Positions 44,744 to 54,062 of a DNA stretch of 64,000 bases are shown one piece after another; positions within the stretch are counted from its first letter, which is position 1; every line of letters begins with the position of its first letter. The translations under genes and the position numbers were made by a program. The stretch is taken from assembly GCF_003233655.1 (NCBI RefSeq), contig NZ_CP029832.1, forward strand, positions 411,001 to 475,000. The letters are read 5' to 3'. The notes under the pieces were generated by a model. It did no database searches, was not told where the DNA came from, and worked only from the letters and a program-made list of their open reading frames with translations. This DNA comes from Azospirillum ramasamyi (GTDB taxonomy: Bacteria; Pseudomonadota; Alphaproteobacteria; Azospirillales; Azospirillaceae).

Positions 44744-45391
44744 ATGACGAGTCCACCCCCCTCCCCCATGATGACGGCCCTCGTGCGGGCCTGCCAACTG
44801 GTCGACGCGGTCACCGCGTGGCTGGGCAAGACGATTGCCTGGCTGATCCTGCTGGCGATCCTGGTGTCGGCCGTCAACGCCGTCATCCGCAAGCTGTTCG
44901 ACGTCAGTTCCAACTCGTGGCTCGAACTGCAATGGGTGCTGTTCGCCGCCGTGTTCCTGCTCTGCTCCCCCTGGACGCTGCGGGAGGACGAACACATCCG
45001 CATCGACATCGTCAACGCGACGCTGAAGAAGCGCACGCGCGACGGGATCGACATGTTCGGCCATATCGCCTTCCTGCTGCCGTTCAGCTTGGTGATGATG
45101 ATCACCTCCTGGCCCTTCGCGCTCGGCTCCTACGCCATCGGCGAGCAGTCGATGAATGCGGGCGGCCTGCCGCAATGGCCGGCGAAGCTGCTGATCCCCG
45201 TGGGCTTCACCGTGCTGTTCGTCCAGGGCCTTTCCGAACTGGTCAAGCGCGCCGCGATCATGGCCGGCCATCTGGAGGATGCGAACCAGCGGGCCGGTGG
45301 CCATCAGGCGGCTGCCGAAGCCGAAGCCGAGAGGTTGCTCGCCGCGGAGCGCGAGCGAACCGCCCATCCCGACACCATTCCAAGCCGGTAG
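44744..45391 (+). CDS. dctQ: TRAP transporter small permease (DctQ)
   Basis: 215 residues with four membrane helices (IAWLILLAILVSAVNAVIR, WVLFAAVFLLCSPWTL, IAFLLPFSLVMMITSWPFAL, LLIPVGFTVLFVQGLSELV). LREDEHIRIDIV after helix 2 is the DctQ signature. A charged Ala/Glu-rich C-terminal tail of about 35 residues is extra. It starts 112 bp after dctP and ends seven bases before dctM. Confidence 0.92.
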   Translation: MTSPPPSPMMTALVRACQLVDAVTAWLGKTIAWLILLAILVSAVNAVIRKLFDVSSNSWLELQWVLFAAVFLLCSPWTLREDEHIRIDIVNATLKKRTRDGIDMFGHIAFLLPFSLVMMITSWPFALGSYAIGEQSMNAGGLPQWPAKLLIPVGFTVLFVQGLSELVKRAAIMAGHLEDANQRAGGHQAAAEAEAERLLAAERERTAHPDTIPSR

Positions 45392-45398
45392 ACGCGCG

Positions 45399-47351
45399 AT
45401 GAGCACGACCTCCCCCACCCCTTCGACGCGCACCGTCCGGCTGTCCGTCATCTCCCTGCTGCTGCTGGCCGCCGTCGCCGTGGCGCTCTATGTGCTGCCG
45501 GTGCCGGGTGCCGGCGCGCTTGCCGAACAGGACGGCTGGCGCGGCTGGTTCGGCCACAACATGGCGCCGATCATGTTCGCCACCCTGGTGGTGATGCTGC
45601 TGCTGGGCTATCCGGTCGCCTTCGCACTGGCCGCCAACGGCCTGCTGTTCGGCCTGATCGGCATTGAGCTTGGCCTGTTCCGCCCCGACCTGTTCCAGGC
45701 CCTGCCGGAACGCGTCTACGGCACGATGAACAACGACGTGCTGCTGGCGGTGCCGTTCTTCACCTTCATGGGGCTGGTGCTGGAACGCTCCGGCATGGCC
45801 GAGGATCTGCTCGACACCATCGGGCAGCTGTTCGGTTCGATCCGCGGCGGCCTGGCCTATGCCGTCATCTTCGTCGGCGCGCTGCTGGCGGCGACGACCG
45901 GCGTCGTCGCCGCTTCGGTCATTTCCATGGGGCTGATCTCGCTGCCGATCATGCTGCGCTACGGCTACGACCGCCGGCTGGCGTCCGGCATCATCGCCGC
46001 ATCGGGCACGCTGGCCCAGATCATTCCGCCGTCTCTGGTGCTGATCGTCATGGCCGACCAGCTCGGCCGTTCCGTCGGCGACATGTACGAGGCCGCCTTC
46101 ATCCCCGGCCTGCTGCTGTCGGGCCTGTACGCCCTCTACGTCTTCGTCGTCTCGATGATCTGGCCCAAGGCCGCTCCCGGCCTGCCGCCGGAGGCCATCG
46201 CCTACCGCGAGCCGAACGGCGAGCGCGGCGTCTGGCAGCTCGGCCTGGTCACCCTGTTCTCGGGTGCCGTCGCCTATTGGGTGATGGGCCGCACCGAGGT
46301 GAAATCCGGCGCCGACTATGTCGTGCTGCTGCTGTCGGTGGCGGTGATGGTGGCCTTCCTGGCCGCCACCTTCAACCGGACCTTCGGCGCGCAGCGTCTG
46401 GTTCTGCAGTCGGCCGTGACCGCGGCGCTGACGGCGGGGGCCGCGTGGCTGACGCTGAACGGCTGGACCACGCTGGCGCTGCTCGCCGATGCCGTCGCGG
46501 CCGGCGCGCTCTACGCCCTGGCGGTGGCGCTGGTGGAGCGGGCCAGCGGGCGTCGCCTGATCTCCCGGATGGCGGAACAGGCGACCTTCGTCATGGTGCC
46601 GCCGCTGGCGCTGATCTTCCTGGTGCTCGGCACCATCTTCATCGGCCTCGCCACCCCGACCGAGGGCGGCGCCATGGGCGCCGTCGGCGCGCTGGTCCTG
46701 GCGGCGACGAAGAAGCGGCTGAGCCTCGACATGGTGCGTCAGGCCACCTATTCGACGGCGAAGCTGGCGGCCTTCGTGCTGTTCATCCTGATCGGGGCGC
46801 GGGTGTTCTCGCTCACCTTCTACGGCGTCGACGGCCATATCTGGGTCGAGGAGCTGATGGTCTCCCTACCGGGCGGCCAGACCGGCTTCCTGGCGGCCGT
46901 CAGCGTGATGGTGTTCCTGCTCGCCTTCTTCCTCGATTTCTTCGAGCTGGCCTTCATCGTCATCCCGCTGCTGGCTCCGGCGGCCGACCGGCTGGGCATC
47001 GACCTGGTGTGGTTCGGCATCATCCTGGCGGTGAACATGCAGACCAGCTTCATGCACCCGCCCTTCGGCTTCTCGCTGTTCTTCCTGCGCTCGGTGGCGC
47101 CGAAGCTGCCCTACATCGACCGCGTGACGAAGAAGGAAACCGCGCCGGTCCTGACCAGCCAGATTTACTGGGGGTCCGTACCCTTCGTCGTCATCCAGCT
47201 CGTGATGGTGGTGCTGGTGATCGCCTTCCCCCAGATGGTCATGCATTACAAGTCCGCCGCCGTCAAACTGGACGACAAGCAGATCGAGGAGCAGTTCCAG
47301 GGGCTGGGCAACAGCCTGGACGACGACATGCCGCCGTTGGAATTCAAGTGA
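45399..47351 (+). CDS. dctM: TRAP transporter large permease (DctM), long form
   Basis: 650 residues, longer than typical DctM (about 430). Usual features: MFATLVVMLLLGYPVAFALA, FTFMGLVLERSGMAEDLLD, AASVISMGLISLPIMLRYGYD, SGTLAQIIPPSLVLIVMAD and LGTIFIGLATPTEGGAMGAVG. The extra length is an insertion of about 200 residues with several helices near 265-420, as in TakM-type proteins. Imports the solute captured by dctP using a sodium gradient. Start at 45399. Confidence 0.92.
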   Translation: MSTTSPTPSTRTVRLSVISLLLLAAVAVALYVLPVPGAGALAEQDGWRGWFGHNMAPIMFATLVVMLLLGYPVAFALAANGLLFGLIGIELGLFRPDLFQALPERVYGTMNNDVLLAVPFFTFMGLVLERSGMAEDLLDTIGQLFGSIRGGLAYAVIFVGALLAATTGVVAASVISMGLISLPIMLRYGYDRRLASGIIAASGTLAQIIPPSLVLIVMADQLGRSVGDMYEAAFIPGLLLSGLYALYVFVVSMIWPKAAPGLPPEAIAYREPNGERGVWQLGLVTLFSGAVAYWVMGRTEVKSGADYVVLLLSVAVMVAFLAATFNRTFGAQRLVLQSAVTAALTAGAAWLTLNGWTTLALLADAVAAGALYALAVALVERASGRRLISRMAEQATFVMVPPLALIFLVLGTIFIGLATPTEGGAMGAVGALVLAATKKRLSLDMVRQATYSTAKLAAFVLFILIGARVFSLTFYGVDGHIWVEELMVSLPGGQTGFLAAVSVMVFLLAFFLDFFELAFIVIPLLAPAADRLGIDLVWFGIILAVNMQTSFMHPPFGFSLFFLRSVAPKLPYIDRVTKKETAPVLTSQIYWGSVPFVVIQLVMVVLVIAFPQMVMHYKSAAVKLDDKQIEEQFQGLGNSLDDDMPPLEFK

Positions 47352-47370
47352 GACAGGAAGGAAAGACGCC

Positions 47371-48354
47371 ATGCGCATCGCCGTCGTAGGAGCCGGCGCC
47401 GTGGGCGGCGCGCTGGCCGGGTATCTTGCCGCCACCGGCCGGCACCAGCTGTCGCTGCTGGCGCGCGGAGAGCATCTGGCGGCAATCCGCGAACGCGGGC
47501 TGTCCGTCCAGACGCCGAAGGGAACGTTGACCTGCAGGCCGCAGGCCAGCGACTCCGCTGCCGAACTGGGCCCGCAGGACGTGGTGATCGTCACGGTCAA
47601 GGGGCACGGGCTGCCGGCGCTGGCGTCGTCCTTTCCGGCGCTCTGCGGCCCGGACACGCTGGTGGTGGCGGCGCAGAACGGCATCCCCTGGTGGTATCTG
47701 TACGGTGCCGGGGACGACGTGACGCCGGAGCCGCTGGACGTGGTCGATCCCGGCGGCGCCGTCTGGTCGGCCATCGGGCCGGAGCGGGTCGCCGCCTGCG
47801 TGATGGAGGTTCTGCCGGCCCGCATCGTCGAACCGGGCGTCGTCGCCCACACCGCCCTGCCGGTGCTGGCCTTCGGCGCTCCCCGGCCCGGAGACCATGC
47901 CGCGAAGCTGGCGGCCCTGGCCGACTCCTTCAATGCGGCCGGCGCCACCGCCCGCCTTCCCGGCGACATCCGCGCCACGCTGTGGAACAAGCTGATGCTC
48001 AACATGGCGGTCGGCCCGACCAGCGTGCTGACCGGCGCCACCATGGGCGCCATGGAGCAGGCCCCCGGCATGGCCGCCGTCCAGGGCCGGCTGATGCGCG
48101 AGTGCCTGGCCGTGGCCCGCGCCTGGGGCGTCGACCTGCCCGACGACATCGACGAGCGGCTCGGCCGCGGCAGCGGCGTCCCCGGCCACAAGCCGTCGAT
48201 GCTGCAGGATTTCGAAGCGGGACGGAGCATGGAGATCGACCCCATCGTGACCGCCGTCCTGGACCTCGCCCGCCGCCGCGGCGTGGCGGTGCCGACCATC
48301 GAGACGCTGTGGGCGCTGACCGCCCTGAAGGAGCGGGTGGCGCGCGCCGGCTGA
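47371..48354 (+). CDS. Ketopantoate reductase-like protein (PanE/ApbA family)
   Basis: 327 residues: Rossmann motif IAVVGAGAVGGALAGYLAAT, AQNGIPWWYL, a lysine in TLWNKLMLNMAVGPTSVLTG and EIDPIVTAVLDLARRRGVAVP. The family reduces 2-oxo acids to 2-hydroxy acids with NADPH; in this island it may handle the same 2-oxo/2-hydroxy pair as the FAD dehydrogenase, rather than pantoate synthesis. It lies 19 bp after dctM in the same transcript. Confidence 0.85.
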   Translation: MRIAVVGAGAVGGALAGYLAATGRHQLSLLARGEHLAAIRERGLSVQTPKGTLTCRPQASDSAAELGPQDVVIVTVKGHGLPALASSFPALCGPDTLVVAAQNGIPWWYLYGAGDDVTPEPLDVVDPGGAVWSAIGPERVAACVMEVLPARIVEPGVVAHTALPVLAFGAPRPGDHAAKLAALADSFNAAGATARLPGDIRATLWNKLMLNMAVGPTSVLTGATMGAMEQAPGMAAVQGRLMRECLAVARAWGVDLPDDIDERLGRGSGVPGHKPSMLQDFEAGRSMEIDPIVTAVLDLARRRGVAVPTIETLWALTALKERVARAG

Positions 48355-48449
48355 TGCCGGCACGACGGCGGCCCTTGCGGCGGCCCTAGCGGCGGCCCAT
48401 CCCGCCGCCCTCCCGCTTCGAACGAACCGATTTCCGGAGAAGACCCGAC

Positions 48450-49904
48450 ATGTCCCCCGACACCCGCCCGATCACCAACTTCATCGCCGGTAGCTGGCGC
48501 CCCGGCCGCGAACGCCTCGACATCTTCAACCCGTCGGATCTCGACGAACTGGCCGGATCCTACACGCTGGCAGGGGCCGACGACGTGGCGGAGGCGGTTG
48601 CCGCCGCCCGCAGCGCCCAGCCGCAATGGCGCGCCGCCACCGTGGAGCAGCGCTCGCTGGTGCTCGACGCCATCTCGCGCGCGCTGTTCGACGGCAAGGA
48701 CGAGCTGGCGCGCATCGCCGCCGCCGAAGGCGGCAAGACCATCCCCGACGCCTTGGGCGAGATCACCCGCGCCGCCCACCTCGCCCGCTTCTTCTCGGCC
48801 GAGGCGCTGCGGGCGCCGGGCGAGACGCTGGGCTCGGTGCGGCCGGGGGTCGAGGTGGACGTGACCCGCGAGCCGGTCGGCGTCATCGGTCTGGTGACGC
48901 CCTGGAACTTCCCGGTCGCCACGCCGATGTGGAAGATCGCCCCGGCGCTCGCCTTCGGCAACGCGGTGATCTGGAAGCCGTCGGAGAAGACCCCCGGCAT
49001 CTCCATCGCCGTCACGCGCATCATCGCGGCGGCGCTGGAAGCGCACGGCATGCCGGCCGGCCTGTTCAACCTGGTGATCGGCGCCGGGCCGGATGTCGGG
49101 GCGGCGGTGGTCGATGCGGTGGACGCGGTGTCCTTCACCGGATCGGTCAACACCGGACGGCGCATCGCCGTGCGCTGCGCCGAACGCATGATCCGCGTCC
49201 AGCTCGAATTGGGCGGCCAGAACCCGCTGGTGGTGCTGGGCGATGCCGATCCGGAGCGCGCCGCCGAGATAGGCGTCAACAGCGCCTATTTCCATGCCGG
49301 TCAGCGCTGCACCGCCACCGGCCGCTTCATCGTCGAGGACAGCATCCACGATGCCTTCGTCGCCGCGATGGTGGAGCGGATGGCGGCTCTGCGCGTCGGC
49401 CAGGCCCTGTTGCCGGAGACGCAGATCGGCCCGGTGATCGACGAGTTCCAGCTGACCAAGAACCTGCAATACATCGACACCGGCCTGAACGAGGGCGCCC
49501 GGCTGGCGTCGGGCGGCACGCGCCTGGAGCGGCCGACGCGCGGTTACTTCCTGGCCCCGGCCCTGTTCACCGACACCAGCAACGCCATGACCATCAACCG
49601 CGAGGAGGTGTTCGGCCCGGTCGCCAGCGTCATCCGCGTCAGGGATTACGAGGAGGCGCTGGCCGTCGCCAACGACACCGATTACGGCCTGTCGTCGGGC
49701 ATCATCACCAACTCGATGAAGCACGCCCGCCATTTCCAGGCGAACATCCAGGCCGGCATGACCATGCTGAACCTGCCGACGGCGGGCGTCGACTACCACG
49801 TCCCGTTCGGCGGACGGAAGATGTCGAGCTACGGCCCGCGCGAGCAGGGACGCTCGGCCATCGAATTCTACACCATCATCAAGACGGCCTACCGCGCGCT
49901 GTGA
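48450..49904 (+). CDS. NAD(P)-dependent aldehyde dehydrogenase, semialdehyde type
   Basis: 484 residues. VTPWNFPVATPMWKIAPAL, the catalytic Glu in QLELGGQNPLVV, Cys in FHAGQRCTATGR and EEVFGPVASVIRV are conserved. The GQRCTA form is like alpha-ketoglutarate semialdehyde dehydrogenases. It probably oxidises a semialdehyde to a dicarboxylate feeding the island; the substrate is not known. Start 48450, with a purine-rich CGGAGAAG upstream. Confidence 0.88.
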   Translation: MSPDTRPITNFIAGSWRPGRERLDIFNPSDLDELAGSYTLAGADDVAEAVAAARSAQPQWRAATVEQRSLVLDAISRALFDGKDELARIAAAEGGKTIPDALGEITRAAHLARFFSAEALRAPGETLGSVRPGVEVDVTREPVGVIGLVTPWNFPVATPMWKIAPALAFGNAVIWKPSEKTPGISIAVTRIIAAALEAHGMPAGLFNLVIGAGPDVGAAVVDAVDAVSFTGSVNTGRRIAVRCAERMIRVQLELGGQNPLVVLGDADPERAAEIGVNSAYFHAGQRCTATGRFIVEDSIHDAFVAAMVERMAALRVGQALLPETQIGPVIDEFQLTKNLQYIDTGLNEGARLASGGTRLERPTRGYFLAPALFTDTSNAMTINREEVFGPVASVIRVRDYEEALAVANDTDYGLSSGIITNSMKHARHFQANIQAGMTMLNLPTAGVDYHVPFGGRKMSSYGPREQGRSAIEFYTIIKTAYRAL

Positions 49905-49933
49905 CGCGGGCCCGAAGCCCAGGGAGAGCTCCC

Positions 49934-51424
49934 TTGCCGAACGACATTCAGACCAGCGGGCAGACCAGCGGGCAAACCGCCCTGCGGCCGGACTTCGAGA
50001 CGGCCGTACTCGCCCCGATCCGTGCCATCGTCGGCGACCGCGGACTGATCACCGATCCCGACACCATGAAGCCCTTCATGGAGTCCTGGCGCGACGGCTG
50101 GGTCGGCCGGTCGCCGGCCGTGGTGCTGCCCGACAGCACCGAAGCACTGGCCGCCGTCGTCCGCATCTGCGCCGAAACCCGCACGCCGATCGTGCCCCAG
50201 GGCGGCAACACCGGCCTGACCGGGGCCAGCCAGCCGCATGCCGACGGATCGGAGATCGTCATCTCCACCAACCGGCTGAACCGCATCCGCGAAATCGACA
50301 TCGACAACGACACGATGACGGTGGAGGCCGGCTGCATCCTCGCCAACATCCAGAACGCGGCGCGCGACGTCGGGCGGCTGTTCCCGATGAGCCTCGCCGC
50401 CGAAGGGTCGTGCCAGATCGGCGGGAACATCGCGACCAATGCCGGCGGCGTGCAGGTCCTGCGCTACGGCAACATGCGCAACCTCGTGGCCGGCCTGGAG
50501 GTGGTTCTGCCCGACGGCCGGATCTGGGACGGGCTGCGCGGCCTGCGCAAGGACAATGCCGGCTACGACCTCAAACAGATCTTCATCGGGTCGGAAGGCA
50601 CGCTGGGCATCGTCACCGCCGCGGTGCTGAAACTGTCGCCGCTGCCGCGCGCCACCGCAACCGCCCTGGTCGCCGTGTCGGCCCCCAGCGACGCCGTCGA
50701 TCTGCTGACCCGCGCCAAGGGCGTGGCCGGCGACCGCATCGTCACCTTCGAGCTGATCCAGCGCGCCTGCATCGACGTGGCCCGCCGCCATGTCCCGGAC
50801 GTGCCCGATCCCCTGCGCGATCGCTATCCCTGGTATGTTCTCGTGGAACTGGCCGATCAGGACTCCGGCAACCGGCTGGCCGAGATGCTGGAAAGCATCC
50901 TGGAGGCGGGGATGGAGGCCGGCGAGGTGCTGGACGGCGTGGTCGCCGCATCGAAGGCCCAGGCCGATTCGCTGTGGCGCATCCGCGAAGGCATCCCGGA
51001 AGGGCAGAAGCGCGAGGGCGTGTCCTTCAAGCACGACGTTTCGGTGCCGATCTCCCGCGTTGCGCGCTTCCTCGACCGCACCGACGCGGCGCTGGAGCGG
51101 GCCTGTCCGGGCATCCGCCCCTTCTCCTTCGGCCATCTCGGGGACGGAAACATCCATTACAACCCGATCCAGGCGGAAGACGGCGACCCGGCCGAATGGC
51201 GGGCGAAGCTGGCGACGGTCAACGCCATCGTCCACGACATCGTCGTCGATCTCGGCGGATCGATCTCGGCCGAACACGGCATCGGCCGCCTGCGGATCGA
51301 CGAGATGCCGCGCTACAAATCGCCGGTGGAATTGGAGATGATGGCGACGCTGAAGCGTGCCTTCGATCCGCACAACATCATGAATCCGGGAAAAATCCTG
51401 CATTCATCCGGAGTGGCGCCGTGA
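49934..51424 (+). CDS. FAD-linked D-2-hydroxyacid dehydrogenase (D2HGDH/GlcD family)
   Basis: 496 residues, TTG start at 49934 with GGGAGAG five bases upstream; the frame has no ATG before the conserved part. VAO-type FAD domain: RTPIVPQGGNTGLTGASQ, AAEGSCQIGGNIATNAGG, IFIGSEGTLGIVTAAV; C-terminal FSFGHLGDGNIHYN, and EHGIG near the end are the metal/substrate residues. Enzymes of this type oxidise D-2-hydroxyglutarate or D-lactate-like acids and give electrons to ETF, which is encoded four genes on. Confidence 0.88.
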   Translation: MPNDIQTSGQTSGQTALRPDFETAVLAPIRAIVGDRGLITDPDTMKPFMESWRDGWVGRSPAVVLPDSTEALAAVVRICAETRTPIVPQGGNTGLTGASQPHADGSEIVISTNRLNRIREIDIDNDTMTVEAGCILANIQNAARDVGRLFPMSLAAEGSCQIGGNIATNAGGVQVLRYGNMRNLVAGLEVVLPDGRIWDGLRGLRKDNAGYDLKQIFIGSEGTLGIVTAAVLKLSPLPRATATALVAVSAPSDAVDLLTRAKGVAGDRIVTFELIQRACIDVARRHVPDVPDPLRDRYPWYVLVELADQDSGNRLAEMLESILEAGMEAGEVLDGVVAASKAQADSLWRIREGIPEGQKREGVSFKHDVSVPISRVARFLDRTDAALERACPGIRPFSFGHLGDGNIHYNPIQAEDGDPAEWRAKLATVNAIVHDIVVDLGGSISAEHGIGRLRIDEMPRYKSPVELEMMATLKRAFDPHNIMNPGKILHSSGVAP

Positions 51425-52281
51425 CGTTTGGTCATTTGAAGGACTGGATTGGCCGGGTGGAGATGCGGACGGACACCGCCGCCGCCGCACCGCTGGCCGG
51501 GCTGGCGGCGACGCTGGACCACGACACCCCGCCCTGGCCGGCGGGGGAGCTGCCGCCGCTCGGCCACTGGCTGCATTTCCTGCCGGTCACGCCGCAGCGG
51601 GACATCGCCGAGGACGGCCACCCGCGCAAGGGCGGTTTCCTGCCGCCGGTGCCGCTGCCCCGCAGGATGTGGGCCGGAAGCGACATGCGCTTCCTGGCGC
51701 CGATCCCGATCGGTGCGGAGATGCGGCGCACCTCCACCATCGAATCGGTGGAGCACAAGGCCGGCCGGTCGGGCGAGATGGTGTTCGTCAGCGTGATGCA
51801 TGAGATCGCGACCGAGGCCGGCGTCGCCATCCGCGAAAAGCAGGACATCGTCTACCGCGAAGCCGCCAAGCCGGGCGAGGCGCCGCCCGCAGCCGCCGCG
51901 GATCCGCTGCCCACGGCCGACTGGACCGGCAGCGTCACCCCGGATCCGGTTCTGCTGTTCCGCTATTCCGCGCTGACCTTCAACGGCCACCGCATCCATT
52001 ATGACCGCCCCTATTGCCGCGAGACGGAAGGCTATCCGGGGCTGGTGGTGCATGGACCGCTGACGGCGACCCTGCTGATGGATCTGGTGCTGCGCAATCT
52101 CGGCGGCGATTCCGGCGGCCGGCGGGTCGCCGGCTTCCGCTTCCGCGCCCGCCGGCCGCTGTTCGACACCGCGCCCTTCACGCTGAACGCGGCGGAGAAG
52201 GGGGATGGCGAGATCCATGGATGGGCCGTCGGTTCGGACGGTCAGGTCGCCATGACGGCCGAATTCGCGGTCACGTCATGA
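51421..52281 (+). CDS. meh: Mesaconyl-C4-CoA hydratase (3-methylfumaryl-CoA hydratase), MaoC/FAS1-like
   Basis: 286 residues; GTG start at 51421, overlapping the previous stop by four bases, with GGAG upstream. Sequence TFGHLKDWIGRVEM, LGHWLHFLPVTPQRDIAEDG, HPRKGGFLPPVPLPRRMWAG, DMRFLAPIPIGAEM and a C-terminal hot-dog fold with NGHRIHYDRPYCRETEGYPG and VVHGPL are characteristic of the Meh/itaconyl-CoA hydratase group. It hydrates mesaconyl-C4-CoA to citramalyl-CoA. Itaconyl-CoA hydration is the alternative. Confidence 0.87.
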   Translation: MTFGHLKDWIGRVEMRTDTAAAAPLAGLAATLDHDTPPWPAGELPPLGHWLHFLPVTPQRDIAEDGHPRKGGFLPPVPLPRRMWAGSDMRFLAPIPIGAEMRRTSTIESVEHKAGRSGEMVFVSVMHEIATEAGVAIREKQDIVYREAAKPGEAPPAAAADPLPTADWTGSVTPDPVLLFRYSALTFNGHRIHYDRPYCRETEGYPGLVVHGPLTATLLMDLVLRNLGGDSGGRRVAGFRFRARRPLFDTAPFTLNAAEKGDGEIHGWAVGSDGQVAMTAEFAVTS

Positions 52282-53171
52282 GCGAAGCGGTTCGAGACGG
52301 AGAAATTGCCGGCCAGCGGTCCCGCCGCAGCTGGCTGTTCACCCCGGCGACGCGCCCCGACCGCTTCGACCGCGCCGCGCGCTCCGGTGCCGATGTCCTC
52401 ATCATCGATCTGGAGGACGCCGTGCCGCCGGCTGACAAGGCGTCGGCCCGCGAAGCGGCGTTGAGCGCCCTGGCGGCGGCGCCTGCGGCGCCGATCCTGC
52501 GGGCGTTGCGCATCAACGCACCGGTGACGCCCGAGGGGCTGGAGGATCTGCTGGCCCTGATGCGCCGCCCGCAAAGTGGCGGGCCGGATTTCGTCATCGT
52601 GCCGAAGGTCGACAGCGCCGAGATGATCCGCTGGGTCGACACGCTTCTGGGCGGAGCGGGAAGGCCCTTGCCTCTGGTGGCGCTGATCGAATCCGCCCGC
52701 GGCATCGCGGCGGTGGAGGACATCGCCCGCGCATCGCCCCGGCTGGCCGCCCTGTTCTTCGGCGCCGCCGACCTGTCCGCCGATTTGGGCTGCGCCACCG
52801 CGTGGAAGCCGCTGCTGTCCGCGCGGTCCCGGCTGATCAATGCCGCGGCGCTGGCGGGCATCGAAGCGGTGGACTCCCCCTTCTTCGATCTGACCGATAG
52901 CGCCGGGATGCAGCGGGAAGCCGCCGCCGCCCTGGCACTGGGATTCGGGGCCAAGGCGGCGATCCATCCCGGCCAGATTTCCACCATCAACGCGGTATTG
53001 ACCCCGACCGAAGCCGAGATCGCCCAGGCCCGCCGCATCGTGGCGGAAAGCGCCAAAGGCGTTTCGGTGGTCGATGGCCGCATGATCGACGAAGCGATGG
53101 CGCGCAAGGCCCGCCGCATCCTGTCCCGCGCCACATGTGCGGCCCAGCCGCAAGAGGACCGACTGCCATGA
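52278..53171 (+). CDS. Citramalyl-CoA/malyl-CoA lyase, HpcH/HpaI family (CitE-like)
   Basis: 297 residues. TIM-barrel motifs SWLFTPATRPDRFDRA, ADVLIIDLEDAVPPADK, PDFVIVPKVDSAEM, VALIESARGIAAVEDI, LFFGAADLSADLG and GAKAAIHPGQI. It would split citramalyl-CoA to acetyl-CoA and pyruvate. The start at 52278 overlaps the meh stop (ATGA), so hydratase and lyase are coupled. Its end overlaps etfB in the same way. Confidence 0.88.
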   Translation: MSEAVRDGEIAGQRSRRSWLFTPATRPDRFDRAARSGADVLIIDLEDAVPPADKASAREAALSALAAAPAAPILRALRINAPVTPEGLEDLLALMRRPQSGGPDFVIVPKVDSAEMIRWVDTLLGGAGRPLPLVALIESARGIAAVEDIARASPRLAALFFGAADLSADLGCATAWKPLLSARSRLINAAALAGIEAVDSPFFDLTDSAGMQREAAAALALGFGAKAAIHPGQISTINAVLTPTEAEIAQARRIVAESAKGVSVVDGRMIDEAMARKARRILSRATCAAQPQEDRLP

Positions 53172-53917
53172 AAATTCTCGTCCCCGTCAAGCGGGTGGTT
53201 GATTACAACGTGAAGATCCGCGTCAAGGCGGATGGCAGCGGCGTCGAGACCGCCAACGTGAAGATGAGCATGAACCCCTTCGACGAGATCGCCGTCGAGG
53301 AGGCTGTCCGTCTGAAGGAAGCCGGCACGGCGAGCGAGATCGTCGTGGTGTCCATCGGTCCGGCGCAGGCGCAGGAGACGCTGCGTACGGCGCTGGCGAT
53401 GGGTGCCGACCGCGCCATCCTGGTGCAGACCGACGTGACCACCGAACCGCTGGCCGTCGCCAAGGTGCTGAAGGCCTTGGTCGAGAAGGAGGCGCCGGGA
53501 CTGGTGATCCTCGGCAAGCAGGCGATCGACGACGACTGCAACCAGACCGGCCAGATGCTGGCGGCGCTGCTCGGCTGGGGCCAGGGCACCTTCGCCTCGA
53601 AGGTCGTGGCCGGTGAGGGCTCGGTCGCGGTGACGCGCGAGATCGACGGCGGTCTGGAGACGGTGGAGCTGAAGCTGCCGGCGGTGGTCACCGCCGACCT
53701 GCGCCTGAACGAGCCGCGCTACGCCTCGCTGCCCAACATCATGAAGGCGAAGAAGAAGCCGCTGGAGACGGTCACGCCCGACGCGCTGGGCGTCGATGTG
53801 ACGCCGCGCCTGACCACGCTGAAGGTGACCGAGCCGCCGAAGCGTCAGGCCGGCATCAAGGTGCCGGACGTCGCCACCCTGGTCGACAAGCTCAAGAACG
53901 AGGCACGGGTGATCTGA
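53168..53917 (+). CDS. etfB: Electron transfer flavoprotein beta subunit
   Basis: 249 residues: MKILVPVKRVVDYNVKIRVK, NPFDEIAVEEAVRLKE, LVILGKQAIDDDCNQTGQML, and LPAVVTADLRLNEPRYASLPNIMKA are classical EtfB. It takes electrons from flavin dehydrogenases, here likely Mcd and the FAD hydroxyacid enzyme. The start at 53168 overlaps the lyase stop by four bases. Confidence 0.96.
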   Translation: MKILVPVKRVVDYNVKIRVKADGSGVETANVKMSMNPFDEIAVEEAVRLKEAGTASEIVVVSIGPAQAQETLRTALAMGADRAILVQTDVTTEPLAVAKVLKALVEKEAPGLVILGKQAIDDDCNQTGQMLAALLGWGQGTFASKVVAGEGSVAVTREIDGGLETVELKLPAVVTADLRLNEPRYASLPNIMKAKKKPLETVTPDALGVDVTPRLTTLKVTEPPKRQAGIKVPDVATLVDKLKNEARVI

Positions 53918-53954
53918 GGAGTAGTCGTACCGGACGCCCCCCCCCCCGCCCTAA

Positions 53955-54004
53955 CCCTCCCCCGCGATCGGACCGGCCTTTGGCCGGCCGAGGGCGGGAG
54001 AGGG
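53955..54004. repeat. REP-like hairpin between etfB and etfA
   Basis: Outer arms CCCTCC/GGGAGAGGG-type and an inner GGCC-TTT-GGCC stem, a variant of the palindromes at 17285 and 23305. A run of 11 C residues (53937-53947) lies just before it. Confidence 0.5.
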
Positions 54005-54062
54005 ATGGGGAGGGGGCACTCGCAGCCGACACCCCGCCACCCGCCAACCAAGGACCCGCCCC

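Noticed and set aside
46866..49799. A 977-codon minus-strand frame over dctM, the PanE-like and the aldehyde dehydrogenase genes
   Set aside because: Antisense image of strongly recognised genes; no domain seen.
48626..51424. A long frame that seemed to fuse an unknown N-terminus to the FAD dehydrogenase
   Set aside because: The first 436 codons are the aldehyde dehydrogenase region in the wrong frame; the real gene starts at TTG 49934.
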